DNA of 64,000 bases from TMP-24 sp964600685. GTDB taxonomy: Bacteria; Pseudomonadota; Alphaproteobacteria; Rhodobacterales; Rhodobacteraceae. Location of the stretch: assembly GCA_964600685.1 (NCBI GenBank), contig CAZRKU010000001.1, positions 1 through 64,000 of the forward strand. Reading direction: 5' to 3'. Positions 52,938 through 62,141 of the stretch are shown here, one piece after another. The notes under the pieces were generated by a model. That model was given only the letters and a program-made list of their open reading frames with translations, searched no databases and was not told where the DNA came from. Both the position numbers and the translations under genes were made by a program. Numbering within the stretch: position 1 is the first letter of the stretch; each line of letters opens with the position of its first letter.

Positions 52938-53879
52938 TCAACGCACCTTCGACAGCGACCGGCCGGGGCCGAACCAGTAGCCGACCGCCTCGCCCGCACC
53001 CCAGGACAGGCAGAACGGCACGAGGAGCGGCAGTGCACGGACAAGCTCGCGCCGGTAGCGGTTCTTGGCATGGATGCGGCGGATGGTCCGCAGGAACATC
53101 AGCGGCGGCAACGCGACGAGTGCCGCGGCGCCGAGGGCGAGGCGCCGCGACAAGGGCATCCCCCGCGCCCGCGCGCCGGCGTAGCTGCGCGAATAGAGAT
53201 AACGCTGCGACATGTAGAGACCGAAGCTGTAGTGCATCTTGTGGCCGACGACGATGTCGGGCCGCATCATCAGCGTGCCGCCTGCCGCGCGGATCGCGTC
53301 GTGCAGGCGGTTCTCCCACCCGCCCTGGTCCAGCACCGCGTCGTGACGGCGAAGGATGTCGGTCCGGTAGACGACGTTGTTGCCGGGCAGCCAGTCCGAC
53401 GGGCCAGCCGGCAGCGGCGGCAGGGTGGCGCTGTATTCGCAAAGGAAGGCCGACCAGTCGATCCAGCTTCCGGTCGCGGCGTTGTCCACCGCGCCGCCCA
53501 CCACTTCGTGGCCCTGGTCGAGCGCATCGAGCATCGCCCGCGCCCAGCCCGGCGGCACGATGACATGATCCTCGATCACGGCCACGGCGGGCGCGGTGGC
53601 CCGACGGATCCCGGCCGCGCGCATCGCCGGGATACCGGTTCCGGCCCCGGCGGCGAGGACAGTGACGCCCGGATGCTCGCGCCGGACAAAATGGCGGACA
53701 TGCTCGCCGAGCCGGTCGATGACGATGATCTCCAGCCGCGCGCCCTGGCCGGTTTCCAGCGCGCGGAGGCAGCCGTCGAGGTCGTCGTAGCTGTTGACGG
53801 ATGGCACGATGACCGAAAGTTGCGGCGCATCGCTGACCGCGCCTTGGCCGCTGCCGGTCTTTCTGGCGGGCGCTGTCAT
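52938..53879 (-). CDS. GT2-fold glycosyltransferase-like protein, paralogue A
   Basis: 313-aa protein with a GT-A nucleotide-sugar fold start (PQLSVIVPSVNSYDDLDGCL, then LEIIVID). The usual DxD position reads EDH (residues 103-105, VAVIEDHVIVPPGWARAMLD). Acceptor-side motifs WLPGNNVVYRTDIL and GWENRLHDAI are present. The last 100 residues hold RYLYSRSYAGARARGMPLSR, a hydrophobic helix, and a closing GAGEAVGYWFGPGRS. The same C-terminal plan recurs in the genes at 56974, 60238 and 63186. It overlaps the GT-C-like gene by four bases. Sugar and acceptor are unknown. Confidence 0.82.
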   Translation of the reverse strand: MTAPARKTGSGQGAVSDAPQLSVIVPSVNSYDDLDGCLRALETGQGARLEIIVIDRLGEHVRHFVRREHPGVTVLAAGAGTGIPAMRAAGIRRATAPAVAVIEDHVIVPPGWARAMLDALDQGHEVVGGAVDNAATGSWIDWSAFLCEYSATLPPLPAGPSDWLPGNNVVYRTDILRRHDAVLDQGGWENRLHDAIRAAGGTLMMRPDIVVGHKMHYSFGLYMSQRYLYSRSYAGARARGMPLSRRLALGAAALVALPPLMFLRTIRRIHAKNRYRRELVRALPLLVPFCLSWGAGEAVGYWFGPGRSLSKVR

Positions 53880-55348
53880 ATCCCCGGCCTCGCGTTTCGC
53901 GTCCAGGGTCGCGCCGCGAGCAGCATGGCGGCGACGAGCGGGATCAGGAAGATCACCCGCGCGCCGTAGCGGTTCGCCGGCTCGCTGATGGCACCGCAGA
54001 CGAAGGCGTTGGCCAGCAAGCCGAGCAGGAGGAGCGCGATGAAGGCCCGGACCGGGCGCGTCAGCCGGCTTTGCGGCAGGACCAGAAATCCGATGAGGAC
54101 CAGGCCCGCGGCGGCGTAATAGATGTTCTGCGCAAAGGTCAGGGGCCCGATCCAGCCGCGGTCGCGGTCCAGCCCGTTGGCCAGTTCCGCGGGAAAGCCG
54201 CGGTAGATCACGCTGGCACTGTCGAAAGTCTGCCGGTCGGCGATGGTCATGTCGATGCTGACGAGGCCGAGCTGACGCAGGGTGTTGCGCAGGGCCATCC
54301 AGATCACGGAACCCGGCCGGCTGAGAAGGACGGCGGCGAGGAACGCGCCTTGCTGCTGGGAAATCTCTCGCTTCTGGTCGGGCGGCAGCAGGGCGAAGGA
54401 GCCGGTATCTTCCTCTCTCGAAAACAGGATGTGGCTCGGCGCAAGCTGCTCTGGCCGGACCAGCATCGCGTTCAGGGCGCAGATCGCGCGGCCCGCCGAG
54501 GGGCAGTTGGCGTCGAGATAGTCCTTGCCCGGACCATCCGCGATCAGGCGCGCGGTGAAGAAGGGCTGATAGACGACCACGTTATTCGTCACCTTCTCGA
54601 CGGCGACGGTGAAGGCCGCCCGTTCGGCCAGCCCGCCCGCCGCGACCAGCAGCACCAGCAGCCCCGACCGCCAGGCACCGGGAAGGCGGAAGGCCAGCGG
54701 CACCAGAAACGCCACCGGCACCATCGCAAGCGCGATGGCCAGGTGCGACGGATGGGTGACGACGGCGCCGAGCGCAAGCACGGCGAAGGCAAGTATCTGC
54801 AGACGGCCGAGCCGGTGCGACCAGGCCGCAAGTGCGGCGATCGCGACGAGCAGGATCGGCGCGAAGATGTCCGGCATCAGGTAGGCGGTGTAGAACGTCA
54901 AAGATCCAAGCGCCGCAGCGCATGTCGCGAGTGCGGTCAGCCGGGCGGCGGACCCGGTCCAGCCGACCTGCCGCGCCAGCGCGGCAGCGACGAGATGGAT
55001 GGTGAGGACGATGAGCGCGGACTGGACAACGACCGGCGACCACAGGCCGGCCAGGCGGACCAGACCAGCCAGCAGCAGGGCATAGACCGGCGATCTGCTG
55101 CCAACCACGGTCCCGTCGTCAGGCGCCGCCACGGCCCTTGCCACGGTGCCGTCGCCCCCCGTATCGGGGGCGGGCAGCCCCAGGAGTTCCAGCATCTTGT
55201 CGCCGTGCACCAGATAGCCGGCCGTGTCGTAATAGAAGAGCGGGCCGCCATTGAGGATTGCGGCGCCGAGCGCGACCACCAGCGCCAGGGCGATCCATGC
55301 GAGATCCTCGCGCCACGTTTGAGAGCCGGGAGCGATCACGATTGCCAA
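53876..55348 (-). CDS. Polytopic membrane protein, GT-C-like
   Basis: 490 aa with about ten to twelve hydrophobic helices. An Asp in the first extracytoplasmic loop (GGPLFYYDTAGYLVHGDKM, Asp41) and a large loop between helices in the second half (CPSAGRAICALNAML through RQTFDSASVIYRGFP) resemble lipid-linked-sugar GT-C enzymes such as PMT-type proteins. No family was recognised with certainty, so it may also be a flippase- or polymerase-like glycan protein. Pairs with paralogue A on the minus strand, divergent from the main cluster across a 609-base spacer. Confidence 0.65.
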   Translation of the reverse strand: MAIVIAPGSQTWREDLAWIALALVVALGAAILNGGPLFYYDTAGYLVHGDKMLELLGLPAPDTGGDGTVARAVAAPDDGTVVGSRSPVYALLLAGLVRLAGLWSPVVVQSALIVLTIHLVAAALARQVGWTGSAARLTALATCAAALGSLTFYTAYLMPDIFAPILLVAIAALAAWSHRLGRLQILAFAVLALGAVVTHPSHLAIALAMVPVAFLVPLAFRLPGAWRSGLLVLLVAAGGLAERAAFTVAVEKVTNNVVVYQPFFTARLIADGPGKDYLDANCPSAGRAICALNAMLVRPEQLAPSHILFSREEDTGSFALLPPDQKREISQQQGAFLAAVLLSRPGSVIWMALRNTLRQLGLVSIDMTIADRQTFDSASVIYRGFPAELANGLDRDRGWIGPLTFAQNIYYAAAGLVLIGFLVLPQSRLTRPVRAFIALLLLGLLANAFVCGAISEPANRYGARVIFLIPLVAAMLLAARPWTRNARPGI

Positions 55349-55957
55349 GCCCTTCCTTCCTCATGCCCGCGGCGCACGCCGCCCGAAGCGGGCTGCTGCA
55401 AGGAACGGCGAATTTGTCGCATCAATCATGCTCCCGCAATGGCGTTGCCGGATGAAATTCCGGGCCGTTTTGACAGCTGTGACCTGCCCATGAGCGCAGG
55501 GAAAATTCGGTGCCGCGCTCTCACCTAACCCGGTTCGGTCAGGAAGAGAAAGAGTTTGGATGAGTCGCCGCTTCTTGTTCTCGTCGGGACGACAATAGTG
55601 GGAAAGAACCGGGATCTGTTCGCCGGCGCAGGGGGGGGACGTAGCGCCGGCAACGGTCGTCGGCTCCGCCGCACAGCCGCCGGCGCAGCGCGCCCAGCCA
55701 AGCGAAACTTCGCGCGCCTCCGGTCATCCGTTTCGATTCTCGAGATTTTTTCCCAATCTCGCCACAGTTCTCTATTACTGATGCCACTCTGCGGACAATG
55801 CTGCTGTTTGGCCAGTTTGTGCGCGCCAAGCAAGAGGACAGAATTATTTGACTGGATATTGTGCTCCCATATACCTTTCACGAAACGGCGTAGGCGGGGG
55901 TGCAGGCTGCCCTGTCGCTCTTTCGCGATCCCGCAGCCGAGGCCTTCTGGTTTGTCA
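55349..55957. other. Divergent regulatory spacer of the glycan locus
   Basis: 609 bases without a supported gene. The portion 55740-55880 is distinctly AT-richer than its surroundings and contains the promoter listed separately. The left part upstream of the GT-C-like gene shows nothing distinctive beyond GC-biased open frames. Confidence 0.55.
55848..55875 (+). promoter_or_regulatory. Sigma-70-type promoter of the plus-strand glycan genes
   Basis: TTGACT (55848-55853) and TATACC (55870-55875) with 16 bases between. The predicted start near 55882 leaves about 75 bases of leader to the Gfo/Idh ATG at 55958. It is the only good promoter seen before a run of overlapping genes that continues past the end of the window. 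Confidence 0.55.
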
Positions 55958-56977
55958 ATGAACGCGCCAAGCACCGAAACGATTCGCGTCGCAATTGCCG
56001 GGGCGGGCCTGATGGGCAGGTGGCACGCCGATGCGGCGCGCCGCGCGGGTGCCCATCTGGTGGCCGTAATCGACCCCGATCTCGACCGGGCCGCGCGCCT
56101 CGCCGGCGGCCGGGCGCGCGCGATGGCGGGTCTCGACCAGCTTGCGGACGCGGACCGCCCGGATATCCTGCATGTCTGCACGCCGGCGGGCACCCATGCC
56201 GATCTGATTGAAGGTGCCGCGCTGCGGGGGATCCACGTCTTCGCCGAAAAGCCGCTGGCCGAGAATATAGCCGAAACCCGGCGGCTGCTGGCCCTCGCCG
56301 ACGATGCCGGCATCAGGCTCTGCCCGGTGCATCAATATGCGTTCCAGCGCAGCATCGAGACCGTTCTGCGCGACGGTGGCCGGGCGGGCCGCCCGCATCT
56401 GGTCGAGCTTGCGTTCTTTTCCGCCGGGGCGGCCGGACGGGGCGCGGCGGAATTTCCGCGCATCGCCGCCGATATCCTGCCGCATCCCCTGTCCATCCTC
56501 CAGCGCCTGTTCGCCGCACCGCTGCCCGGTGCCGCCGCCTGGCGGGTCGCGGTGATCGCGCCGGCAAGCTACGAGATGGCCTGCACGGTGGATGAGACCG
56601 CGGTCAGGATCACGATCAGCCTCGCCGCGCGCCCGACCTGCGCGACGCTGACGCTCTGGGGCGATGGTGGCGCCTTCGTCGCCGACCTGTTCCATGACTA
56701 TGTCATGTTCCGGCCGGGCCACGCCTCGCGCGCGAGCAAGATCACCCGCCCCTTCGGCGACGCGCTGGCGCATCTGCGGCACGCTTCCGCCAACATCGCC
56801 GGTCGGGCGATCCGGGGCGAGCACGCCTATCCGGGGCTGCAGGCGCTCTGCCGTCAGGTCTTTGCGACGGTACGGGACGCCGGCGCGGTGCCGATCACGC
56901 CGGATCAGGTCGTCGAGGTGGCCGAATTGCGCGATCACTTCCTCGGTGCGGTCACGGGCCGGGGACGGCGGCAATGA
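55958..56977 (+). CDS. Gfo/Idh/MocA family sugar oxidoreductase, first copy
   Basis: 339-aa NAD(P)-dependent oxidoreductase. The Rossmann motif is VAIAGAGLMGRWHADAARRA, and the family EKP motif is HVFAEKPLAENIAET with the catalytic Lys. The conserved downstream segment is AADILPHPLSILQRLF. The start MNAPSTETIRVA is chosen; the frame is open for 400 bases upstream without support. Such enzymes make amino or deoxy nucleotide sugars (for example by C3 oxidation) in polysaccharide clusters. The stop overlaps the next gene by four bases. It is distinct from the second copy at 62138. Confidence 0.87.
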   Translation: MNAPSTETIRVAIAGAGLMGRWHADAARRAGAHLVAVIDPDLDRAARLAGGRARAMAGLDQLADADRPDILHVCTPAGTHADLIEGAALRGIHVFAEKPLAENIAETRRLLALADDAGIRLCPVHQYAFQRSIETVLRDGGRAGRPHLVELAFFSAGAAGRGAAEFPRIAADILPHPLSILQRLFAAPLPGAAAWRVAVIAPASYEMACTVDETAVRITISLAARPTCATLTLWGDGGAFVADLFHDYVMFRPGHASRASKITRPFGDALAHLRHASANIAGRAIRGEHAYPGLQALCRQVFATVRDAGAVPITPDQVVEVAELRDHFLGAVTGRGRRQ

Positions 56978-57840
56978 CCTCAGGCACCCGGACCTTCGCG
57001 ATCCGCCCCGGCGCAGGCGATCTGACCGTCGCAGTGATCGGCCTCGTCGGCGGCACGGCGACCGACCACTGTGCCGGGATTGTTCGCGGGCCGGACACCG
57101 GGTCCGGCGCCACGGTGGCCACGATTCCGCAGGGCAACGCCCGGACGGCCACCATACCGGCGCGCAGGTTCGCGGCGCTGCGGTCGGCGCGGACCGCACT
57201 TGTCGCCTTCGTCGAGGACACGACGCTGCCGCAGGCCGGCTGGGCGGAGGCGCTGCTCGAGGGCTTCGCCGATCCGGCGGTTGTCGGCGTCTGGGGGCCG
57301 ATCGCGGTCTCCCCGGCGCTCGGCGCGCGCTACCGGGCCCTTGGCCGCCTGGAATACGGTCGCTTCGACGGCACGGGGCCGGTGCCCGCCGCGCCGCCAG
57401 GCAACTCCATGGCCTTCCGCCGCGACGCGCTGCTCGGCTGTCTGACGGCGGCGGACGACGGCATAACCGAAGCCGTGGTGGCGGAGCGACTGACCCGGGC
57501 AGGTGGCAGGATCGCCTTTCTGCCGGGCGCCCGCGCGGACTATGCGGTCGCGGATCGCCACGGCGCGCGGCTGGCGACGCGGTTCAGCCACGGGCGGCTC
57601 TATGCCGGCACCCGCCATGCGCCGGCCGACCTGGCCGGGCGCGCCGCCGGCGCGGCCAAGGCGCTGCTGGTGCCGGCGGTGCTGACGCTGCGCGGGCTGC
57701 GGCGCGCGATGGTGGCGGGTCCGGCCCGGCAATGGCTGGCCGAGGCGCCGTGGATCGCGGCCATGGCGCTTGCCTGTGGGGCGGGCGAACTGGTGGGATA
57801 TGTCTTCGGCAAGGGACAAAGCGACAGGGAATGGCGGTGA
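56974..57840 (+). CDS. GT2-fold glycosyltransferase-like protein, paralogue B
   Basis: 288 aa. More eroded than paralogue A: the first strand is weak (LTVAVIGLVGGTATDHCAGI). The DxD position reads EDT (residues 81-83, ALVAFVEDTTLPQAGWAEAL). PPGNSMAFRRDALLG matches the GNN segment of paralogue A. The C-terminal block has GRLYAGTRHAPADLAGRAAG, a helix LLVPAVLTLRGLRRAM, and the ending ACGAGELVGYVFGKGQS, matching paralogue A. Catalytic competence is uncertain. Overlaps the Gfo/Idh gene (ATGA) and the following GT4 start. Confidence 0.78.
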   Translation: MTSGTRTFAIRPGAGDLTVAVIGLVGGTATDHCAGIVRGPDTGSGATVATIPQGNARTATIPARRFAALRSARTALVAFVEDTTLPQAGWAEALLEGFADPAVVGVWGPIAVSPALGARYRALGRLEYGRFDGTGPVPAAPPGNSMAFRRDALLGCLTAADDGITEAVVAERLTRAGGRIAFLPGARADYAVADRHGARLATRFSHGRLYAGTRHAPADLAGRAAGAAKALLVPAVLTLRGLRRAMVAGPARQWLAEAPWIAAMALACGAGELVGYVFGKGQSDREWR

Positions 57841-59033
57841 TGCGGATCGGTATCGACGGCACCACATGGCACAACAACCGGGGGTTCGGGCGTTTCACCC
57901 GGGAACTGCTCGGTGCGATGTTCGCCGCCGACAAGGTCAACGACTACATTCTGTTCACCGATGATCCCGACCCCGGCGGGGCCCTTGGTCCACGCGTCGA
58001 GCGGGTTCAGGTGCCGACCCGCCGCCGGGTGATCGAGGCGGCCACTGCCCGCGACAACCGCGGGATCGGCGACATGCTGGCGTTCCGCGCCGCGACGGCG
58101 AAGGCGAAGCTCGACGTGCTCTATTATCCGGCGGTCTATTCCTGGTTCCCGCCGCCGCGCGGGCCGGCAACGGTCGTCACCTTCCACGATGCGATTGCCG
58201 AGCACTTTCCCGACCTGGTCTTCCCCTACCGTCGACAGCGGCTGGCCTGGACCGCGAAGTGCTGGCTTGCCAAGAAGACCGCGCAGCGGGTGATGACGGT
58301 TTCGCAGACCGCCAGGGCAGAGATCGTCCAATACCTGAGGATCCCGGCCGACCGGATCGACGTCATCTGCGAAGGCGCGGCCCCGGCCTACCGCCCGGTC
58401 GCCGATCCCGGTGAACGGGCCAGGGCGCGGGCCGCGAACGGCCTGCCCGAGCGGGCGCGGCTTCTGATGTATGTCGGCGGCTTCGCCCCCCACAAGAACC
58501 TTGAACGGCTGTTCGATGCCTTCGACGCGGCGCTTGCGCATGACGACATGGACGATGTGGTTCTGGTGATGACCGGCGATCCGAAAGGCGGGGGCTTCCA
58601 TTCGACGCAGGAGCGGCTGCTCGCCCGGCTGTCCGCCTCGCCGCGACTGGAACGGCATGTGCGCTTTCCCGGCTATGTGTCCGACCGCGATCTCGCGGCG
58701 CTGCACAGCGAGGCGCTCGCCCTCGTCCTGCCGTCGCTGTCGGAGGGGTTCGGCCTGCCCGCGCTGGAAGCCATGTCCTGCGGGGCGGCGGTGCTGGGCG
58801 CGCGCGGCGGCGCGGTGATGGAGGTGGCGGGCCGCGCGGGTCTCGGCTTCGACCCGCTGAGCGTGCCCGAGATGACCGAGGCGATCCTGCGCATCGCCCG
58901 CGACGGCGCGTTCCGCGACGGCCTGCGCGCGCATGCGCTGGCCGAGACGGCGCGCAACACCTGGCCCGAGGCCGCCCGGTTGACGATCGCCGCGCTGACC
59001 CGGGCCGGAAGGGAACGCCGATGCGCTTCCTGA
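57840..59033 (+). CDS. Glycosyltransferase family 4 protein
   Basis: 397-aa GT-B enzyme. The N-terminal half is MRIGIDGTTWHNNRGFGRFT, then VVTFHDAIAEHFPDLVFPYR. The C-terminal donor domain has LLMYVGGFAPHKNLERLFDA and the E-x7-E motif in LSEGFGLPALEAMSCGAAVL. Resembles mannosyl- or rhamnosyl-transferases of the MtfB type. Start ATG at 57840 (one-base overlap with the previous stop, CAGGGA nine bases away); ATG at 57831 is an alternative. The last 13 bases overlap the next GT4 gene. Confidence 0.9.
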   Translation: MRIGIDGTTWHNNRGFGRFTRELLGAMFAADKVNDYILFTDDPDPGGALGPRVERVQVPTRRRVIEAATARDNRGIGDMLAFRAATAKAKLDVLYYPAVYSWFPPPRGPATVVTFHDAIAEHFPDLVFPYRRQRLAWTAKCWLAKKTAQRVMTVSQTARAEIVQYLRIPADRIDVICEGAAPAYRPVADPGERARARAANGLPERARLLMYVGGFAPHKNLERLFDAFDAALAHDDMDDVVLVMTGDPKGGGFHSTQERLLARLSASPRLERHVRFPGYVSDRDLAALHSEALALVLPSLSEGFGLPALEAMSCGAAVLGARGGAVMEVAGRAGLGFDPLSVPEMTEAILRIARDGAFRDGLRAHALAETARNTWPEAARLTIAALTRAGRERRCAS

Positions 59034-60241
59034 TGGTCACATCCTTCTACCCGCCCCATTCCTTCGGCGGGGACGCAACCTATGTGCGCCAGCTCTCCCA
59101 GGGCCTTGCGGCCCGCGGGCACGAGGTCCGGGTGATCTATTGCTACGACGCCTACCGGATGTCGGGCGGACATGTGCCGCCGGATGCCGCGACGGCCGAC
59201 GGTCCGGTTTCCGTGCGCCGGCTGGCCAGTCCGTACGGCGGGCTGTCGGCGCTGATCTCGCAGCAGACCGGCCGTCCCGGCCTGAAAGGGGCCGCGCTGG
59301 CCGAGGAATTCGCCAAGGGCTGGGATGTCATCCATTTCCACAATGTCTCGCTGATCGGCGGGCCGGCGGTGCTGGCGCAGTGTCGCGCGCCGGTGAAACT
59401 GCTGACGGCACATGACCACTGGCTGATCTGCGCGAGCCATATCCTCTGGAAGAACCGGGAAAAGGCCTGCGACGGCCGCACCTGCTTCACCTGCCAGATC
59501 CGGTCGCGGCGGCCGCCGCAGCTGTGGCGGATGGGCGGGCTGATGCAGCGGTCACTGGCCCATGTGGACGAGATATTGGCGCCGAGCGCCTATATCCGCG
59601 ACACGCTCCGCGCCCAGGCCATCGACCGGCCGATCAGTGTGCTGGCGAATTTCGTCCCCGCGAGTTTCGAGAGGCTGGCCGAACCCGTGCCGGGCGGACG
59701 GCCACAGTTCCTGTTCGTGGGCCGGGTGACGCGGTCCAAGGGGATCGACGCCCTGGCGCGGCTCTTCCGGCAGCGCCCGGACTATGATCTCCTGATCGCC
59801 GGCGATGGCGATCTCCTTGACGCGATGCGCGCGACCTTTGCCGGGCAGCCGAACATCCGCTTTCTTGGCCGCCAGCAACAGGAGGATCTGGCGCGGCTTT
59901 ACCGTTCGGCCACCGCCGTGATGCTGCCCTCGCTCGCCCCGGAGACCTTCGGCCTGACGACGATCGAGAGCTTTTCGCAGGCAACCCCGGCCATCGTCCG
60001 CGATGCCGGCGGCGCGGGCGAGCCGGTCCGCGCCAGCGGTGCGGGATTTGTCTATCGCGAGGATGCCGAATGCCTCGCGGCGATGGACGCGCTGGCCAGT
60101 GACGCGACACGGCGCGACGAGATGGGCCGGGCGGCGCGGCGCGCCTATGAGGCGAACTACCGCGAGGAACAGCACATCGCCGACTATCTGGCGCGGATCG
60201 CGGCGATCGCCGGCGACGGGGCCCGGAGGCAGGGCGCATGA
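59021..60241 (+). CDS. Glycosyltransferase family 4 protein with cysteine cluster
   Basis: 406-aa GT-B enzyme. N-terminal motif MRFLMVTSFYPPHSFGGDAT; acceptor domain with WLICASHILWKNREKACDGR, then TCFTCQIRSRRPP, a four-Cys cluster that could hold zinc and is seen in a subset of GT4 enzymes. Donor domain FLFVGRVTRSKGIDALARLF and E-x7-E in LAPETFGLTTIESFSQATPA. Overlaps the gene before by 13 bases and the one after by four. Donor sugar unknown. Confidence 0.9.
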   Translation: MRFLMVTSFYPPHSFGGDATYVRQLSQGLAARGHEVRVIYCYDAYRMSGGHVPPDAATADGPVSVRRLASPYGGLSALISQQTGRPGLKGAALAEEFAKGWDVIHFHNVSLIGGPAVLAQCRAPVKLLTAHDHWLICASHILWKNREKACDGRTCFTCQIRSRRPPQLWRMGGLMQRSLAHVDEILAPSAYIRDTLRAQAIDRPISVLANFVPASFERLAEPVPGGRPQFLFVGRVTRSKGIDALARLFRQRPDYDLLIAGDGDLLDAMRATFAGQPNIRFLGRQQQEDLARLYRSATAVMLPSLAPETFGLTTIESFSQATPAIVRDAGGAGEPVRASGAGFVYREDAECLAAMDALASDATRRDEMGRAARRAYEANYREEQHIADYLARIAAIAGDGARRQGA

Positions 60242-61128
60242 CCACGCCGACGGTGCCCCGGATCAGCGTCGTTGTCGGCGTTCAGAAGGCCGTGGCGAAT
60301 CTTCCGGCCATTCTCGATGCCCTGCGCCCGGGCCTCGCAAACGGCGACGCCGAGGTCTTGCTCTGCCACCCGGCGGAGGAACGGCTGGGGCCGGACCTGG
60401 CCGCGGTTCCCGGCCTGCGCGCGGTCGCCGGACGAACCGGGGCGCTGATCCCGGAACTTTGGCGCGACGGCATACGCGCCGCCCGCGCCCCCGCCGTGGC
60501 GATCCTCAGCGCCCATTGCGTCCCGGCGCCCGCCTGGCTGGAAACTGCGCTGGCGCTCGATCTCGACGCCCGCGTCGCCTATGGCGGGCTGATCGTCAAC
60601 GATCCCGGCTCGGACACGGCGGGCGCCGCGATCCACTATCTGCGCTATGCCGCCTTCGCACGGTCCGAGGGCCGCCGCACCGTGACCGAGATCGCGGCCG
60701 ACAACGCTGTCTACCGGCGGTCGGCAATCCTCGCCTGCCCCGACCTGCTGGATGCCGGCTTCTGGGAACCGGCCTTCCACGCCCGCTTTCGCGCCCGGGG
60801 CGAAACCCTCGAGCTGCGCCCCGATCTGGTCGTGACCCATGTCAACCGCTACCGGCCGGGCCAGTTCATGCGCCAGCGCCGCCTGCACGGCCGGAACTTC
60901 GGCCTTGCGCGGGCGCGGGCGGCCGCCGGGCCGGGCCGGGCACTGCTGCTGCTGGCCTCGCCCGCCGCCTTCCCGGTCTTCGCGCTGAAGCAGACGCGCG
61001 CGATCCTGCGCGACCCGCAACTGCGCCGCGGCTTCCTCGGCGCCGCGCCGTGGTTCTATCTCTTCATGGCGGCCTGGTCCTTCGGCGAGATGCAGGGCTA
61101 CGCGGCCGGGCTGGGCGCGCGGCGATGA
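60238..61128 (+). CDS. GT2-fold glycosyltransferase-like protein, paralogue C
   Basis: 296 aa. Starts RISVVVGVQKAVANLPAILD as a GT2. The DxD position reads SAH (residues 91-93, AVAILSAHCVPAPAWLETAL), so metal binding through this site is doubtful. Aligned segments: VAYGGLIVNDPGSDTAGAAI, then AADNAVYRRSAILACPDLLD. C-terminal plan: GQFMRQRRLHGRNFGLARAR, a hydrophobic helix, and SFGEMQGYAAGLGARR, as in paralogues A and B. Four-base overlaps on both sides. Confidence 0.78.
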   Translation: MTTPTVPRISVVVGVQKAVANLPAILDALRPGLANGDAEVLLCHPAEERLGPDLAAVPGLRAVAGRTGALIPELWRDGIRAARAPAVAILSAHCVPAPAWLETALALDLDARVAYGGLIVNDPGSDTAGAAIHYLRYAAFARSEGRRTVTEIAADNAVYRRSAILACPDLLDAGFWEPAFHARFRARGETLELRPDLVVTHVNRYRPGQFMRQRRLHGRNFGLARARAAAGPGRALLLLASPAAFPVFALKQTRAILRDPQLRRGFLGAAPWFYLFMAAWSFGEMQGYAAGLGARR

Positions 61129-62141
61129 ACGCGGCCTATCTCTGCCCCGCCTGCCGCACTGCGACCGTGCCCCATTCGGCGGCGTGGCATTGCCCGGCCT
61201 GCGGGCGCGACTTTCCGGTGCTGTTCGGCATCGCCGACTTCCGCCTCGCCCCGGACCCCTACCTGTCGCTTGCCGACGAGCGCGCCAAGGCGGCGCGGCT
61301 GCATGCCTTCGCGCGCGGCCATAGTTTCGAGGAGACGCTGGCCGAATACTACCGGATCACCGACGACGTTCCGCCGGACATGGCGCTGCGTTTCGCGGCC
61401 TATGTGCGGACGGGCGTGGCGCGCGGCAGGGCGGTGCTGGCCCGGTTCGAACCCGATGGCGGCGCCGTCCTCGATGCGGGCTGCGGCGCGGGCGGGCTCC
61501 TGGTGGCGGCCGCGGCCGAGGGACGCCCTGCAACGGGCCTCGACATCGCGCTGCGCTGGCTCGTCATCGCCCAGAAGCAGCTCGAAGAGGCCGGCCTGAG
61601 TGCCGAACTGGTCTGCGCCGACATCGCGGCGCCGCCCTTTCCCGATGGCCGGTTCGCGCATATCGTCGCCGCCGATCTTTTCGAGCACCTGCCCGACCAG
61701 GCGCGCGCCGCCGCGCGAATTCGGGCGCTGCTGGCCCCCGGCGGGCGGCTCTTTGCGACCGGCGCCAACCGCTTCACGCTGGCCCGCTATCCCCTGGCCG
61801 GTCTCTGGGGGGTGGGCTTCCTGCCGCGCGGGCTGCGGCGGCGCTATGTGACCTGGCGGCGCGGCTTCGACACGCTGCGCCATGCCCGTCCGGTCTCCCC
61901 GGCCGGTCTTGCCGGCCTTTTGCGCCGGGCGGGGTTTCAGGGCGTCCGCACCGCCCCGGCCGAGCTTCCCGCCGACCGGATCGCCGCGCTCGGCGGTCTT
62001 CAAAAGGGCATGGCAACCGCCTACAGCGGACTGCGGTCCCTGCCTCCTGCCCGGACGATGCTGGTCCAGGTCGGACCGGCGTTCGAGATCGAGGCCGAAA
62101 ACCCGTTGCGCGACGCAAGCAGAGCAAGGAAAGAAATATGA
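61125..62141 (+). CDS. Zinc-ribbon plus class I SAM-dependent methyltransferase
   Basis: 338 aa. The N-terminal zinc ribbon has Cys7, Cys10, Cys23 and Cys26 (YLCPACRTATV, then WHCPACGRDFPVLFGIADFR). The SAM motif I is AVLDAGCGAGGLLVAAAAEG (residues 115-124 core), with motif IV VAADLFEHLPDQARAAARIR and LLAPGGRLFATGANRF. The C-terminal half is basic (GLRRRYVTWRRGFD) and may contact lipid or glycan. Probably methylates a sugar or capping group. Overlaps both neighbours by four bases. Confidence 0.87.
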   Translation: MNAAYLCPACRTATVPHSAAWHCPACGRDFPVLFGIADFRLAPDPYLSLADERAKAARLHAFARGHSFEETLAEYYRITDDVPPDMALRFAAYVRTGVARGRAVLARFEPDGGAVLDAGCGAGGLLVAAAAEGRPATGLDIALRWLVIAQKQLEEAGLSAELVCADIAAPPFPDGRFAHIVAADLFEHLPDQARAAARIRALLAPGGRLFATGANRFTLARYPLAGLWGVGFLPRGLRRRYVTWRRGFDTLRHARPVSPAGLAGLLRRAGFQGVRTAPAELPADRIAALGGLQKGMATAYSGLRSLPPARTMLVQVGPAFEIEAENPLRDASRARKEI